Shown here: positions 1 to 8,188 of the stretch, one piece after another
How positions within the stretch are numbered: position 1 is the first letter of the stretch
Layout: every line of letters begins with the position of its first letter
Source: Allobosea sp.
GTDB taxonomy: Bacteria > Pseudomonadota > Alphaproteobacteria > Rhizobiales > Beijerinckiaceae
DNA length: 64,000 nt
Direction of reading: 5' to 3'
NCBI RefSeq assembly: GCF_017308015.1
Contig: NZ_JAFKFW010000005.1
Span: 62,001 to 126,000, forward strand
The notes under the pieces: model-generated
The model's database searches: none
Told to the model about the DNA's origin: nothing
What the model saw: only the letters and a program-made list of their open reading frames with translations
Translations under genes and position numbers: made by a program

Positions 1-168
1 GATATATTCGTTGCCGTCGACATCACGAAGGCGAGCGCCGGAACCGCTGCGCATATAGGGCGGATAAGGGGCATAATTGGTCGGCCCGCGTGAAGCCGAG
101 CTCACCCCCTCCACCAGCACCTTCATGCCCCGCTCGAAGAGCTGACCCGAAGCCGTATTCCGCAGCAT
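1..168 (-). CDS. Class III aminotransferase (glutamate-1-semialdehyde aminotransferase-like), N-terminal part only
   Basis: Reading leftwards from an ATG at 168 gives 56 codons that stay open to the window edge. The peptide contains LFERG and the stretch SRGPTNYAPYPPYMRSGSG followed by DVDGNEYI. This is the usual start of class III PLP-dependent aminotransferases of the HemL type, where the substrate loop precedes a DxDGxxYID motif. A purine-rich AGGAAGG lies about seven bases before the ATG. The gene diverges from the deacetylase-like gene at 316 across 147 bp, so the two may share a control region. The PLP lysine lies outside the window, so the exact substrate cannot be judged. Confidence 0.8.
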   Translation of the reverse strand, partial: MLRNTASGQLFERGMKVLVEGVSSASRGPTNYAPYPPYMRSGSGARLRDVDGNEYI

Positions 169-315
169 GTCTCGCCTTCCTCACCTTGCAGCCGGCACCG
201 CGCCATCACGCGGTTCGCCTTGACCCTTGTTCTCTACTGTGCTCATTTGTTGACTATAGGAAACAAGCTGATTTGCGTTGTCAAGGCGCCGCGTCGACCG
301 AAAGCGAGAAACGGA

Positions 316-1332
316 ATGCAGGTTGTTTGGTCGGCTCAGCAATTGGTGCATCACGGCACGCGGTTCATTCGGTCAGGCCAGATCGTGTCCAGCCCTGAGA
401 CCGCCGAACGGGCGACCTTCATCCGCGACGCCGTGGTTCGGCGAGGGCATGAGCTGATCGGGCCGCGCGATCTCGGGCTCGCTCCGATCCTGGCCGTGCA
501 TGACGCGGATTTCGTCGCGTTCCTGCAAGCGGCACGCAACGACTGGACCGCGTTCGCGGGAGCGGAGGCTGCGGCCATGCCGAATGTGCACCCGCGCGGC
601 CCAACGGCGCGCCGCCCTTCCGGCCCTGTCGGGCAGCTCGGCTGGTACACCGGCGACATGGCCTGCGAGATTACCGACGGAACCTGGCCGGCCGCCTATG
701 CCGCCGCCCAGGGCGCGGCGACGGCGGCGCAGCTGGTGATCGAGGGCAATGCCACCGTCTACGCCCTGTGTCGGCCACCGGGCCACCATGCCGGCGGCGA
801 TCGTGCCATGGGCTTCTGCTATCTCAACAATGCGGCGGTCGCTGCCGAGGAGCTGCGCAGGCACTTCGCGCGCGTCGCCATCCTCGATGTCGACGTTCAT
901 CATGGCAACGGCACGCAGGAGATCTTCTACGAGCGTGGCGATGTCTATTTTGCCTCGATCCACGGCGATCCCGACCAATATTATCCGTTCTACTGGGGCT
1001 ATGCGGATCAGTGCGGCGAAGGCGGGGGCAAAGGCGCGACCCTCAACGTCCCCTTTCCCGTCGGATCGGGCGATGGACCCTTCCTCGAAGCTCTCGCGGC
1101 GGCGCTGGATGGCATCCAGGCTTTTGCCCCGCAGGCGCTCGTTCTCTCGCTCGGCGTCGATGCCTCGGTCCATGATCCGCATGGACGACACAAGGTCAGC
1201 GATGCCGGCTTCCGGCGCATGGCCGAGATGATCGCACGGCTGAATCTGCCGATGGCGATCGTGCAGGAAGGCGGCTACGCATCCGCCGCGCTCGGCGAGA
1301 CTGTTGCCGATATTCTCGACATCCTGGGGTGA
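316..1332 (+). CDS. Acetylpolyamine amidohydrolase / histone-deacetylase-family protein
   Basis: A 338-residue zinc hydrolase of the arginase/deacetylase fold, expected to remove acetyl groups from acetylated polyamines or similar amines in the cytoplasm. Visible family motifs are PPGHHAGG (tandem catalytic histidines), ILDVDVHHGNG (Asp-x-His metal ligands), SLGVDASVHDP (third metal Asp) and QEGGYA (transition-state Tyr). The segment SIHGDPDQYYPFYWG is typical of polyamine deacetylases rather than histone or acetoin types. Length matches the roughly 340-residue bacterial family. I chose the ATG at 316 because the upstream in-frame extension has no family character. Its stop overlaps the region of the next start, implying co-transcription with the Rossmann protein. 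Confidence 0.85.
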   Translation: MQVVWSAQQLVHHGTRFIRSGQIVSSPETAERATFIRDAVVRRGHELIGPRDLGLAPILAVHDADFVAFLQAARNDWTAFAGAEAAAMPNVHPRGPTARRPSGPVGQLGWYTGDMACEITDGTWPAAYAAAQGAATAAQLVIEGNATVYALCRPPGHHAGGDRAMGFCYLNNAAVAAEELRRHFARVAILDVDVHHGNGTQEIFYERGDVYFASIHGDPDQYYPFYWGYADQCGEGGGKGATLNVPFPVGSGDGPFLEALAAALDGIQAFAPQALVLSLGVDASVHDPHGRHKVSDAGFRRMAEMIARLNLPMAIVQEGGYASAALGETVADILDILG

Positions 1333-1334
1333 CC

Positions 1335-2423
1335 ATGTCTGCCACGCTTCTCATCGTCTCGCTCGGCGAGCTCGGCACCAATGTGCTCGAAGCGGCGGGA
1401 CGCAGCGGCCTGTTCGAGCGGATCGTGGTGGCGAGCCGCTCGGTCGAGAAGGCGCGCGCCCGCATCAACAACGCCCTGCTCGGCTGCGGCATCGACGGCT
1501 TCTTCCCGCGCTTCGAGGCCGTCGGCTTCGATTTCAACGAGCCGGCCAGCGTCGCGGCCTTGCGCAGCATCGCGCCGGACATCGTCTTCTGCGCGCCGAC
1601 GCTCCTGCCCTGGTGGAAAGTCGGGGGACTCGATGGCGCGGCGGAGACGCCCGCCGAGAAGGTGCCGTTCGGCGGCTATGTCAGCCTTCAGCTCGCACCG
1701 ATGGCGATGTTCCGCTCCCGCCTCGCCGAAGCCGGCATCGACACGCACTGGATCGCGGCCTCCTTCCCCGATGTCGTCAATCCCAGCCTCGCACGCAGCG
1801 GCCTCGGGCCGTGTTGCGGCATCGGCAATGTCCGCGAGCCCGTCGCCAAGATCCAGGCCCTGCTCGGCGGCAGGCTCGGCGTCGCGCCGGCGCAGGTCGA
1901 GGTCCGGCTGGTCGCGCAGCACGCTTTCGAATATGCCGTGTTCCAGGCTGAGCCGGCTGCTGAGTTGCCGCCCTATCTCCTGGAGGTCGTGGTCGACGGC
2001 AAGGATTGCACCGCGATGGGCCGCGAGGCCCTGCGCACGCCGTTCCCGTTTCCCTTCGATCTGCATTTCAACCGTATCACCGCCTCCGCAGCTATTGATG
2101 CCATGCGGGCATTGCTTCACCCGGCACCGGTGCGCACGCATCTTCCCGGTGTGCTCGGGCTGGTCGGCGGCTATCCCGTGCGCGTCGCGAACGGGCAGAT
2201 CGACCTCGATCTCGCCGCGCACTGGAGCAAGGCACAGGCCATCGCCATCAACGAGAGCTCGCTGCGCTGGGACGGCGTCGAGTGTATCGAAGCCGACGGG
2301 ACGATCGTCTTTACCGATGAGACGACCAGGGCGCTGCATATCCTGACAGGCGCCACTATCGCGCAGGTCCACCCCGACAACGCGGCGGAACAGGCGCGGT
2401 TCATCATGCGGTTCCTTGTCTGA
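1335..2423 (+). CDS. Rossmann-fold, saccharopine-dehydrogenase-like protein of unknown substrate
   Basis: A 362-residue protein opening with a beta strand and a glycine-rich turn (LLIVSLGELGTNVLEAAGR), then VVASRSVEKA, which looks like an NAD(P)-binding Rossmann unit. The rest matches no specific enzyme that I recognise. It follows the deacetylase with a 2-nt gap; a GTG at 1329 would give a GTGA overlap, but the ATG at 1335 has GGGG at a usual ribosome-binding distance. Pairing with a polyamine-deacetylase-like enzyme suggests an amine, amino acid or opine-like substrate. That is inference from position only. Confidence 0.65.
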   Translation: MSATLLIVSLGELGTNVLEAAGRSGLFERIVVASRSVEKARARINNALLGCGIDGFFPRFEAVGFDFNEPASVAALRSIAPDIVFCAPTLLPWWKVGGLDGAAETPAEKVPFGGYVSLQLAPMAMFRSRLAEAGIDTHWIAASFPDVVNPSLARSGLGPCCGIGNVREPVAKIQALLGGRLGVAPAQVEVRLVAQHAFEYAVFQAEPAAELPPYLLEVVVDGKDCTAMGREALRTPFPFPFDLHFNRITASAAIDAMRALLHPAPVRTHLPGVLGLVGGYPVRVANGQIDLDLAAHWSKAQAIAINESSLRWDGVECIEADGTIVFTDETTRALHILTGATIAQVHPDNAAEQARFIMRFLV

Positions 2424-2472
2424 GCGCCGGTGCCGGATCGCCTGATCCAGCCCGACCGCAGCAGAAACGAAG

Positions 2473-2494
2473 AAGCGGCCCGGAGGCCGCTTCG
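2473..2494. terminator. Bidirectional hairpin between convergent genes
   Basis: A perfect 9-bp inverted repeat, GAAGCGGCC / GGCCGCTTC, with a CGGA tetraloop. It sits in the 100-bp gap between the rightward gene ending at 2423 and the leftward gene ending at 2524. A stable GC-rich stem here fits a shared transcription terminator, although neither side has a long T tract. Confidence 0.7.
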
Positions 2495-2523
2495 TCATCT
2501 TTGCGAAAACGGGCAGGCCCGAG

Positions 2524-3834
2524 CTATGCCGCCCTGTCCGTCAGCCGATTCCAGCCGTCGCGGATCTTGTAGGCGTTGCCGACCACCGGAAGAAACCAGG
2601 GACGACCATCATAGGTCGGCAGGGTCCGGAATGGCACGCGGTCGAGCCCCTTGATCACCCCGGGCTGGCCCATAGCCCTGAGCGCTGCCGCATGGCCGAG
2701 ATAGCTCAACATCATCACGCCGCTGCCGTTGCAGCCGCAGGCATAGTGCACGCCCTCGTGCACGCCGACATGTGGCAGCCAGTCGAAGGCCAGCGCGAAA
2801 TTGCCGTACCAGGCATGGCTCAGCTTCGTCTTGGCCAACTCGGGAAAGACGTTCGTCATGAAGCCGTGCAGGCGCATCGCGGCCGTGCGGGCGCCATCGT
2901 CGCTGAAGCTGGCGCGGCCGCCGAACAGAATCCGCTGCCGGTCCGGCGAGGTGCGGAAGTAATATAGGATGCGCTTGGTGTCGGCGACGGGTCTCCCGCC
3001 CGGGATCAGGGCCTCGGCGAGGCCGGGCGCCAGAGGCTCGGTCGCGATCATGTAGCTGCGCGCCGGAATCAGACGGCGCCTGATCCAGGTCGCAGCCTGA
3101 TCGGTATAGCCGTTGGTGGCGAGGATGACCTGCCGCGCCCTGATATCCGCCCCCGGGAACCGGACGAGGAAGCCGGCGCCGTCACGGATGATCGCCTGCA
3201 CGGGCAGGCGCGAGAACAGTTTGGCCCCGGCGGAAACCGCGGCCCGGCGCAAGCCGGCATGATAGCGCGCCGGATGCAGTTGCCCGCCGTCGAAATAGAG
3301 ATAGCCGCCATGGTAGAGTGAGGTCTTCACTTCGCTCGCCAGTTCCGATGGCGGAACCACGGCTCCGATCACCCGGCCGGCGGCCTTGGCCTTCTCGTGC
3401 CGGAGCTGCTGGGCCAGATGGTCGCGCCGGGTATGAGCGCCAAAGAAGAAACCAGTCCATTGATAGTCGCAATCGATCCCCAGCGCGGCGATGCGTTCCG
3501 CAAGGAAAGTCCGGCCCGCGGTAAAATCAGCGAGAACCCCGCGTGCCACGTCTTCGCCGAAGCGCCTGCTGAGCTCGCTGGTCGCGACCTTGCTTTCCGC
3601 CCGGATCTGGCCGCCATTGCGGGTGCTCGCAGCCTCGCCGATCAGGCGCGCATCGACGACGGCCACATCGCAGCCGGCACCGGCCAGCGTGATCGCGGCG
3701 TTCAACCCTGTCAGACCGGCACCGATGACTAGGAAGTCGACATCCCGCAGCTCGGAATGCGGACGCCCCTCCTCCGGCGCCGCCGCCTCCCACCAATAGG
3801 GCGTCTCGACAAATCCATCACTGAAGACCGTCAT
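2524..3834 (-). CDS. FAD-dependent amine oxidoreductase (gamma-glutamylputrescine oxidase-like)
   Basis: A 436-residue member of the D-amino-acid-oxidase (DAO) superfamily. The FAD-binding Rossmann motif VIGAGLTGLNAA lies near residue 35, followed by STRNGGQI, characteristic of the PuuB/OrdL group that oxidises gamma-glutamylputrescine and other secondary amines. The conserved C-terminal region with CGCNGSGVMMLSYLG is present. I placed the start at MTVFSDGF (3834), since the longer frame adds an Arg-rich segment without family likeness. It is probably co-transcribed with the cupin and class V aminotransferase upstream, although a 224-bp gap could hold its own promoter. The substrate is likely an amine or amino acid; which one is not visible. 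Confidence 0.82.
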   Translation of the reverse strand: MTVFSDGFVETPYWWEAAAPEEGRPHSELRDVDFLVIGAGLTGLNAAITLAGAGCDVAVVDARLIGEAASTRNGGQIRAESKVATSELSRRFGEDVARGVLADFTAGRTFLAERIAALGIDCDYQWTGFFFGAHTRRDHLAQQLRHEKAKAAGRVIGAVVPPSELASEVKTSLYHGGYLYFDGGQLHPARYHAGLRRAAVSAGAKLFSRLPVQAIIRDGAGFLVRFPGADIRARQVILATNGYTDQAATWIRRRLIPARSYMIATEPLAPGLAEALIPGGRPVADTKRILYYFRTSPDRQRILFGGRASFSDDGARTAAMRLHGFMTNVFPELAKTKLSHAWYGNFALAFDWLPHVGVHEGVHYACGCNGSGVMMLSYLGHAAALRAMGQPGVIKGLDRVPFRTLPTYDGRPWFLPVVGNAYKIRDGWNRLTDRAA

Positions 3835-4058
3835 CCTTCGCCAGCCTCTCGCGAGGCCCTCCTGAAACGGCGCACCTCCGCGACGCCGCGGGAAGCGGCA
3901 ACGACCGAGGCGCAAGCCGGTGGCACGTGTAAGAAGATCGGATATCCCGTCGCGGCACCCGCATGAGAAAGGCTATCGAGCGCATGCGATGAGCGGCAAA
4001 TGATATTGTCTCATTCGATGGATGAGCACCCACGCCGGCATCTCGCGCAGCCCAAGAC

Positions 4059-4412
4059 TCAGGCCCGGTGGATCACGAAGGACTTGCGGGTGGTCTCGAC
4101 CACCTGCCAGAGCCCACTGAAGCCGGGGCGGATGATGAAAGCATCACCCGCCCGCACGGTACGCGCGGCACCGCCATCCTCGGTGACGACCGAGAGACCG
4201 GAGAGGATGGAGCAGAATTCCCATTTGTCGTAGGTGACGCGCCAGGTGCCCGGCGTCGCCTCCCAGACGCCGGAGGTAAGGCTGCCGCCCGCATGCCTTT
4301 CCATCATCCAGGCTCTCGCCTTCGGCGCGCCCTCGACGACGCGTTCCCTGGAGATCTCGATTGCAACCGGCTCAACGCCGGCAATGTCGATCGGCAAGAA
4401 CAAGGGCATCAT
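4059..4412 (-). CDS. Small cupin-domain protein (EutQ/DUF861-like)
   Basis: A 117-residue single-domain cupin. The pattern TPGTWRVTYDKWEFCSILSG followed by VRAGDAFIIRPGFSGLWQV fits the cupin_3 family, which often lies next to amine and amino-acid oxidases. A C-terminal SFVIHR strand closes the barrel. Some family members bind metal or ureidoglycolate-type ligands, but the usual first-motif histidines are poorly kept, so catalysis is uncertain. It lies 63 bp after the class V aminotransferase on the same strand. Confidence 0.75.
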   Translation of the reverse strand: MMPLFLPIDIAGVEPVAIEISRERVVEGAPKARAWMMERHAGGSLTSGVWEATPGTWRVTYDKWEFCSILSGLSVVTEDGGAARTVRAGDAFIIRPGFSGLWQVVETTRKSFVIHRA

Positions 4413-4475
4413 GTCGGTGATCTCCCGGTAAGGACGCCCCCTGCTTCGATGGCGTCTCCAGTGTTCGTCTGGCGA

Positions 4476-5702
4476 TCAGGCCGGCACCGCCACGGGCCTG
4501 GGGGTCTTCGGCGCCCCCGGCGGGCTGCCCGACGAGGCCAGGCTTTCAATCGCGGCCGGCAGGCCGTCCCGGCCGCAGCGCAAGCCGAGATCGCGCAAGG
4601 TCAGCTCGACCGCAGCTAGGCAGCCCAGGATCATCGGCTCGTTGAGATCGCCGAGATGGCCGATACGGAATGCACGGCCGGCGAGCGCACCGAGGCCGCC
4701 ACCCAACGCCACGCCGCGGCACTCCCTCGCGTGCTCGCGAATCCGTCCGCTGTCGAACCCGCTCGGCGTCAAGATCGTGGTGACTGAGGTCGAGCGCTCG
4801 TCCGGCCGGAGGGCGTTCACGCAGAGATCGCCCGCCACCCCCCAGGCCTCGACCGCGCGCCAGACGGCACGCGCGAGTCGGGCATGGCGATGCTGCACCG
4901 CGACAAGCCCCTCCTCGCGCAACATGTTCAGGGCGGCCTGCAAGGCGAACAGGCCATGCTCCGGCGCCGTACCGCAAAAGCGGCGATATCCTTCCACGCC
5001 CGCCCGATACTCCCAATCCCAATAATGACGTGGTCGAGAGACGCTCACGGCAGCCGCCCGCGCACGCGGATTGGCGGCGATGAAGGCCAGGCCTGGTGGC
5101 CCCATCAAGGCCTTCTGCGAAGCCCCGATCGCCACGTCGACGCCCCATTCGTCCATGCGGAACGGCGCAGCCCCCAGCGAAGCCACGACATCCGCCACGA
5201 GCAGGGCCGGGTGCCGCGCGGCATCGATAGCGGCCCGCAGGGCACGAATGTCGCTGGCGACGCCGGTCGCGGTGTCGGCGTGAACGACGAGAACGGCCTT
5301 GATCCGACCGGCACCGTCACCCCGCAACGTGGCTTCGAGCCGATCCGGATCGATGGCACGCCTGATATCGCCGGGCATGATCTGCGTATCGATGCCGAGC
5401 ATGCGGGCGTGAGAGGCCCAGCTTTCGGAGAAATATCCCGTCTCCGGGACAAGTGCAGTCTCTCCGGGCGCGAAGATGTTGCTCAACGCGGCTTCCCAGC
5501 CGCCATGTCCGTTGGCCGCATAGATGAACACGTCGCCGGCGGTAGCGAAAGCCAGCTTGAGATCGTCGAGGCAGGACTGGACGATCTCCGCGAGTTGCGG
5601 ATCGCTCAGATCGAGGGGTTGCCGGTGCATGGCATTCAGCACGCGGTCAGGAATTGCGCTCGGCCCCGGTGTATGCAGGAACTGCCGGCCTGGCTGATGC
5701 AT
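4476..5702 (-). CDS. Class V PLP-dependent aminotransferase (alanine/serine-glyoxylate type)
   Basis: A 408-residue fold-type I PLP enzyme. The HTPGPSAIPDRVL start, the AANGHGGWEAAL loop, VLVVHADTATGV and VADVVASLGAAPFRMDEWGVDVAIGASQKA place it with alanine-glyoxylate and serine-glyoxylate aminotransferases; the lysine of GASQKALMGPPG is the expected Schiff-base residue. It leads the leftward unit with the cupin and FAD oxidase. Upstream lies an AT-rich region carrying repeated GAATTCAT motifs. A role in nitrogen recovery from amines is likely; the amino donor is unknown. Confidence 0.82.
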   Translation of the reverse strand: MHQPGRQFLHTPGPSAIPDRVLNAMHRQPLDLSDPQLAEIVQSCLDDLKLAFATAGDVFIYAANGHGGWEAALSNIFAPGETALVPETGYFSESWASHARMLGIDTQIMPGDIRRAIDPDRLEATLRGDGAGRIKAVLVVHADTATGVASDIRALRAAIDAARHPALLVADVVASLGAAPFRMDEWGVDVAIGASQKALMGPPGLAFIAANPRARAAAVSVSRPRHYWDWEYRAGVEGYRRFCGTAPEHGLFALQAALNMLREEGLVAVQHRHARLARAVWRAVEAWGVAGDLCVNALRPDERSTSVTTILTPSGFDSGRIREHARECRGVALGGGLGALAGRAFRIGHLGDLNEPMILGCLAAVELTLRDLGLRCGRDGLPAAIESLASSGSPPGAPKTPRPVAVPA

Positions 5703-5740
5703 GACAAACTCGCGATCGAATGAATGCGTTTGGCGAGTTA

Positions 5741-5889
5741 GAATTCATCCGGACAGCGGCAACAAATTATATTTTCTCAGGCGTTGAATGAATTTATAGA
5801 ATTCATGAAATCTACGAAAGAATTCATCATAGATTCATCAATTACTTCAAAAATCATCTTCCATACGGCTTATCGTCAATGGAATTCAT
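5741..5889. promoter_or_regulatory. Repeated GAATTCAT motifs upstream of the class V aminotransferase
   Basis: Four exact GAATTCAT copies at 5741, 5799, 5820 and 5882, plus GATTCAT at 5832, occur within 150 bp of AT-rich DNA. Two copies are 21 bp apart, two helical turns. The 330-bp space 5703-6032 holds no convincing gene and ends at the stop of nagA, so the array most likely controls the leftward aminotransferase operon. The binding protein is unknown. Confidence 0.5.
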
Positions 5890-6032
5890 ATCTCTTGGTG
5901 ACGCGTCACTCTGCCCAGCGCGCCGGACGCGGTCAGGCCTACCGCTTGCGCCCTCGGCCAGAGGAGACCGGCCTTCGCAACATCGCGCGGCAAGCGGATG
6001 TGCGGCAGAATCGGCTATAGGGAGCTTGGCGG

Positions 6033-7157
6033 TTACGAGGGCAAGCGGAAGGCTGTCCGCAGCACGGAAAAGATGGCCTTCCGGCCCGGCGTGATCCGGC
6101 CATGACTGTCGGATAGGCCGAGATAAGCGGCCGGCACGGTGCTGGCCATCGCGAGCGCCTCAGCCAGGGTCGCGCCGCCATGACGATGCGCATTTAGGAT
6201 CGCCGTGTTCATGTCGAGATGAGCCCCCGCGAGCCGCCCCTCGGCATTGACCAGACGCCCTTCTCTAGCGCGGATGGTCTCGCCGAACAGCACGAAGGCG
6301 TCGCGCCTCGCGCCGATCGTCGCCATCGCATCGGTGACCAGCATCATCCGCTGCGGCCCGATAGCGCGGAAAGCCGCCTGAAAGGAGGGCCAGGCGACGT
6401 GGTGGCCATCGGCGATGATACCAGCAGACAACCCTGGATCGGACATCGCGGCGCCGACCATGCCCGGCTCGCGCGAGCCGAGCTGCGACATCGCGTTGAA
6501 CAGGTGAGTGACGCCCGAGAGGCCTTCGGCTCGGGCGCGCGTCATATCCTCGGCGCTCGCATTGCTGTGGCCCGCACAGACCCTGACGCCGCGCTCGACC
6601 AGCGCGCGGATGAAGCCGGGCGGAACGACTTCAGGAGCCAATGTCACCAGGGTCACGCCAGTCGGCCCGAGCGACGCCAGCAGATCGATATCCGCGGGTT
6701 CCGGACGCAGCAGATTGCCCAGCGGGTGCGCCCCGTTGCGCGCGGGATTGATGAAAGGACCTTCGATATGCACGCCGAGGACACCGGGCACGCCCTGCGC
6801 GATTGCCTCCCGCGCCGCAGCGATCGCCCGGGCGATATCGGCGCGGCTGGCACTGATCAGCGTCGGCAGCAGGAAGCGCGTGCCAAACCGGGCATGGGCA
6901 GCGCAGATCGTGGCGATGCCTTCGGCCGAGAGGCTGTCGTTCAGCATCACACCGCCACCACCATTGACCTGGATGTCGATGAAGCCGGGCGCCAGCACGG
7001 CATCGTCCGGCAGGTCCTCGACCGCGCAATCGGCTGTGGCATCGGCCGGAAGCATCGCGCTGACGACACCGTCCTCGGCGACGACGAGCCGATCGTTCAG
7101 GATTTCAGCGCCATCGAACAGGCGTTTCGCGCGCCAGGCTTGCCGGGCGGCCGCCAT
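6033..7157 (-). CDS. nagA: N-acetylglucosamine-6-phosphate deacetylase
   Basis: A 374-residue amidohydrolase that converts GlcNAc-6-phosphate to glucosamine-6-phosphate and acetate. The opening GFIDIQVNGGGGVMLND is typical of NagA. HIEGPF supplies the metal glutamate, CAGHSNA and GVTHLFNAM the metal histidines, and LVTDAMATIG the catalytic aspartate. Its ATG at 7157 overlaps the stop of the SIS gene by one base (TGATG), so translation is coupled. It is the last gene of the murQ-gntR-SIS-nagA operon, taking MurNAc- and GlcNAc-derived sugars towards fructose-6-phosphate. Confidence 0.95.
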   Translation of the reverse strand: MAAARQAWRAKRLFDGAEILNDRLVVAEDGVVSAMLPADATADCAVEDLPDDAVLAPGFIDIQVNGGGGVMLNDSLSAEGIATICAAHARFGTRFLLPTLISASRADIARAIAAAREAIAQGVPGVLGVHIEGPFINPARNGAHPLGNLLRPEPADIDLLASLGPTGVTLVTLAPEVVPPGFIRALVERGVRVCAGHSNASAEDMTRARAEGLSGVTHLFNAMSQLGSREPGMVGAAMSDPGLSAGIIADGHHVAWPSFQAAFRAIGPQRMMLVTDAMATIGARRDAFVLFGETIRAREGRLVNAEGRLAGAHLDMNTAILNAHRHGGATLAEALAMASTVPAAYLGLSDSHGRITPGRKAIFSVLRTAFRLPS

Positions 7158-8188
7158 CAGAGCGTCTCCGTAACCTTGAGCAGCCCTGGCGGGCGATCGA
7201 CGTCGCGGCCGAGCCGGGCCGCCTCCGCTTCCAGCGCGCGATAGACCGGCACCAAGAGCGCGATCGCGTCGAGCGCCGGTTCGCCCGGTCCGAGACCCCG
7301 CAGGCTCGGCTGTGGCCCGGAACCCGAGAAGACCGGGCTGCCTCCCTGGCCAAGCGTCCCCAGCGCCTCCTCGATGCTGTCGGACACCTCGCCCCCGGCA
7401 TTGAGGCCGAGCACCGGGTGCTCGGCGCGGATCGCCGCCCTGGGACCATGCAGCACTTCCGCGGAGCTATAGGCCAACACCGGCACGCCCAATACTTCCG
7501 CAGCCTTGAGCGCCGCCTCCCGGGCCGGGCCAAGACTGAGCCCGCGCCCGATCACGAAGCCGGCAGGCGCGCCGGACAGGCGTCGTGCCCAGGGCGACCA
7601 GTCGAGGGTAAGCGCCTGCGCCAGTCGCTCGGGCGCAGCTTCCGCCGCGGTGACGAGCGCCTGGTCTTCAGCAAGTGCCGCGACCAGCAGCAGACCTGCG
7701 AGCATGGTGTTCACCACCGTCTTCGTCGCCGCGACCGCGAGTTCCGGCCCTGCGGCGATCGGAATGACATGGCGGCAGGCACGAGCGGCGGGCGAAGCCG
7801 CATCGTTGACGATGGCGATGGTCTGCGCTCCGGCCGCGGTCGCCTGCTCGGCCGCAGCGACAAGGTCCGGGCTGCGGCCGGATTGCGAGATCAGGATGTA
7901 GAGCGCTCCCCCGAGGCGCGGACTTGCACCGTAACGGGTCACCACCGAGGGAGCCGCGGGCGCAGCACTCAGACCGAGGCGGGTTTCGATCAGGTAACGC
8001 AGATAGGTGCCGGCATGGCCGGAGCTGCCGCGGCCGCTGACCACCGCATGGCTGACGCTCGTCAGGTCGATCGCCGCTGCGACCTGCGCGATCGCCTGCC
8101 GTCCATCTCGCGACAGACGTGCCGCGGCCTGTGGAATCTCCGCCACCTCGGCCGACATGAGTGACACGGCGCGATCGGAATGGCTCAC
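7157..8188 (-). CDS. SIS-domain sugar-phosphate isomerase, probable glucosamine-6-phosphate deaminase (NagB-II/AgaS type)
   Basis: A 343-residue protein with two SIS domains. VVSGRGSSGHAGTYLRYLIE and LISQSGRSPDLVAA form the first; VIGRGLSLGPAREAALKAAEVLG and SSAEVLHGPRAA the second. These motifs belong to the NagB-II group, which resembles the isomerase half of GlmS and deaminates glucosamine-6-phosphate. A GTG start overlaps the gntR stop (GTGA), and nagA follows at once. This fits deamination of the product of NagA, completing entry into glycolysis. The alternative is a galactosamine-6-phosphate isomerase. Confidence 0.87.
   Translation of the reverse strand: MSHSDRAVSLMSAEVAEIPQAAARLSRDGRQAIAQVAAAIDLTSVSHAVVSGRGSSGHAGTYLRYLIETRLGLSAAPAAPSVVTRYGASPRLGGALYILISQSGRSPDLVAAAEQATAAGAQTIAIVNDAASPAARACRHVIPIAAGPELAVAATKTVVNTMLAGLLLVAALAEDQALVTAAEAAPERLAQALTLDWSPWARRLSGAPAGFVIGRGLSLGPAREAALKAAEVLGVPVLAYSSAEVLHGPRAAIRAEHPVLGLNAGGEVSDSIEEALGTLGQGGSPVFSGSGPQPSLRGLGPGEPALDAIALLVPVYRALEAEAARLGRDVDRPPGLLKVTETL

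Noticed and set aside
373-1191. A 272-codon leftward frame opposite the deacetylase-like gene
   Set aside because: The other strand holds the metal and catalytic motifs; this frame has none.
5784-6020. A 78-codon rightward frame in the AT-rich promoter region
   Set aside because: No ribosome-binding site or motif; it is built largely from the GAATTCAT repeats.
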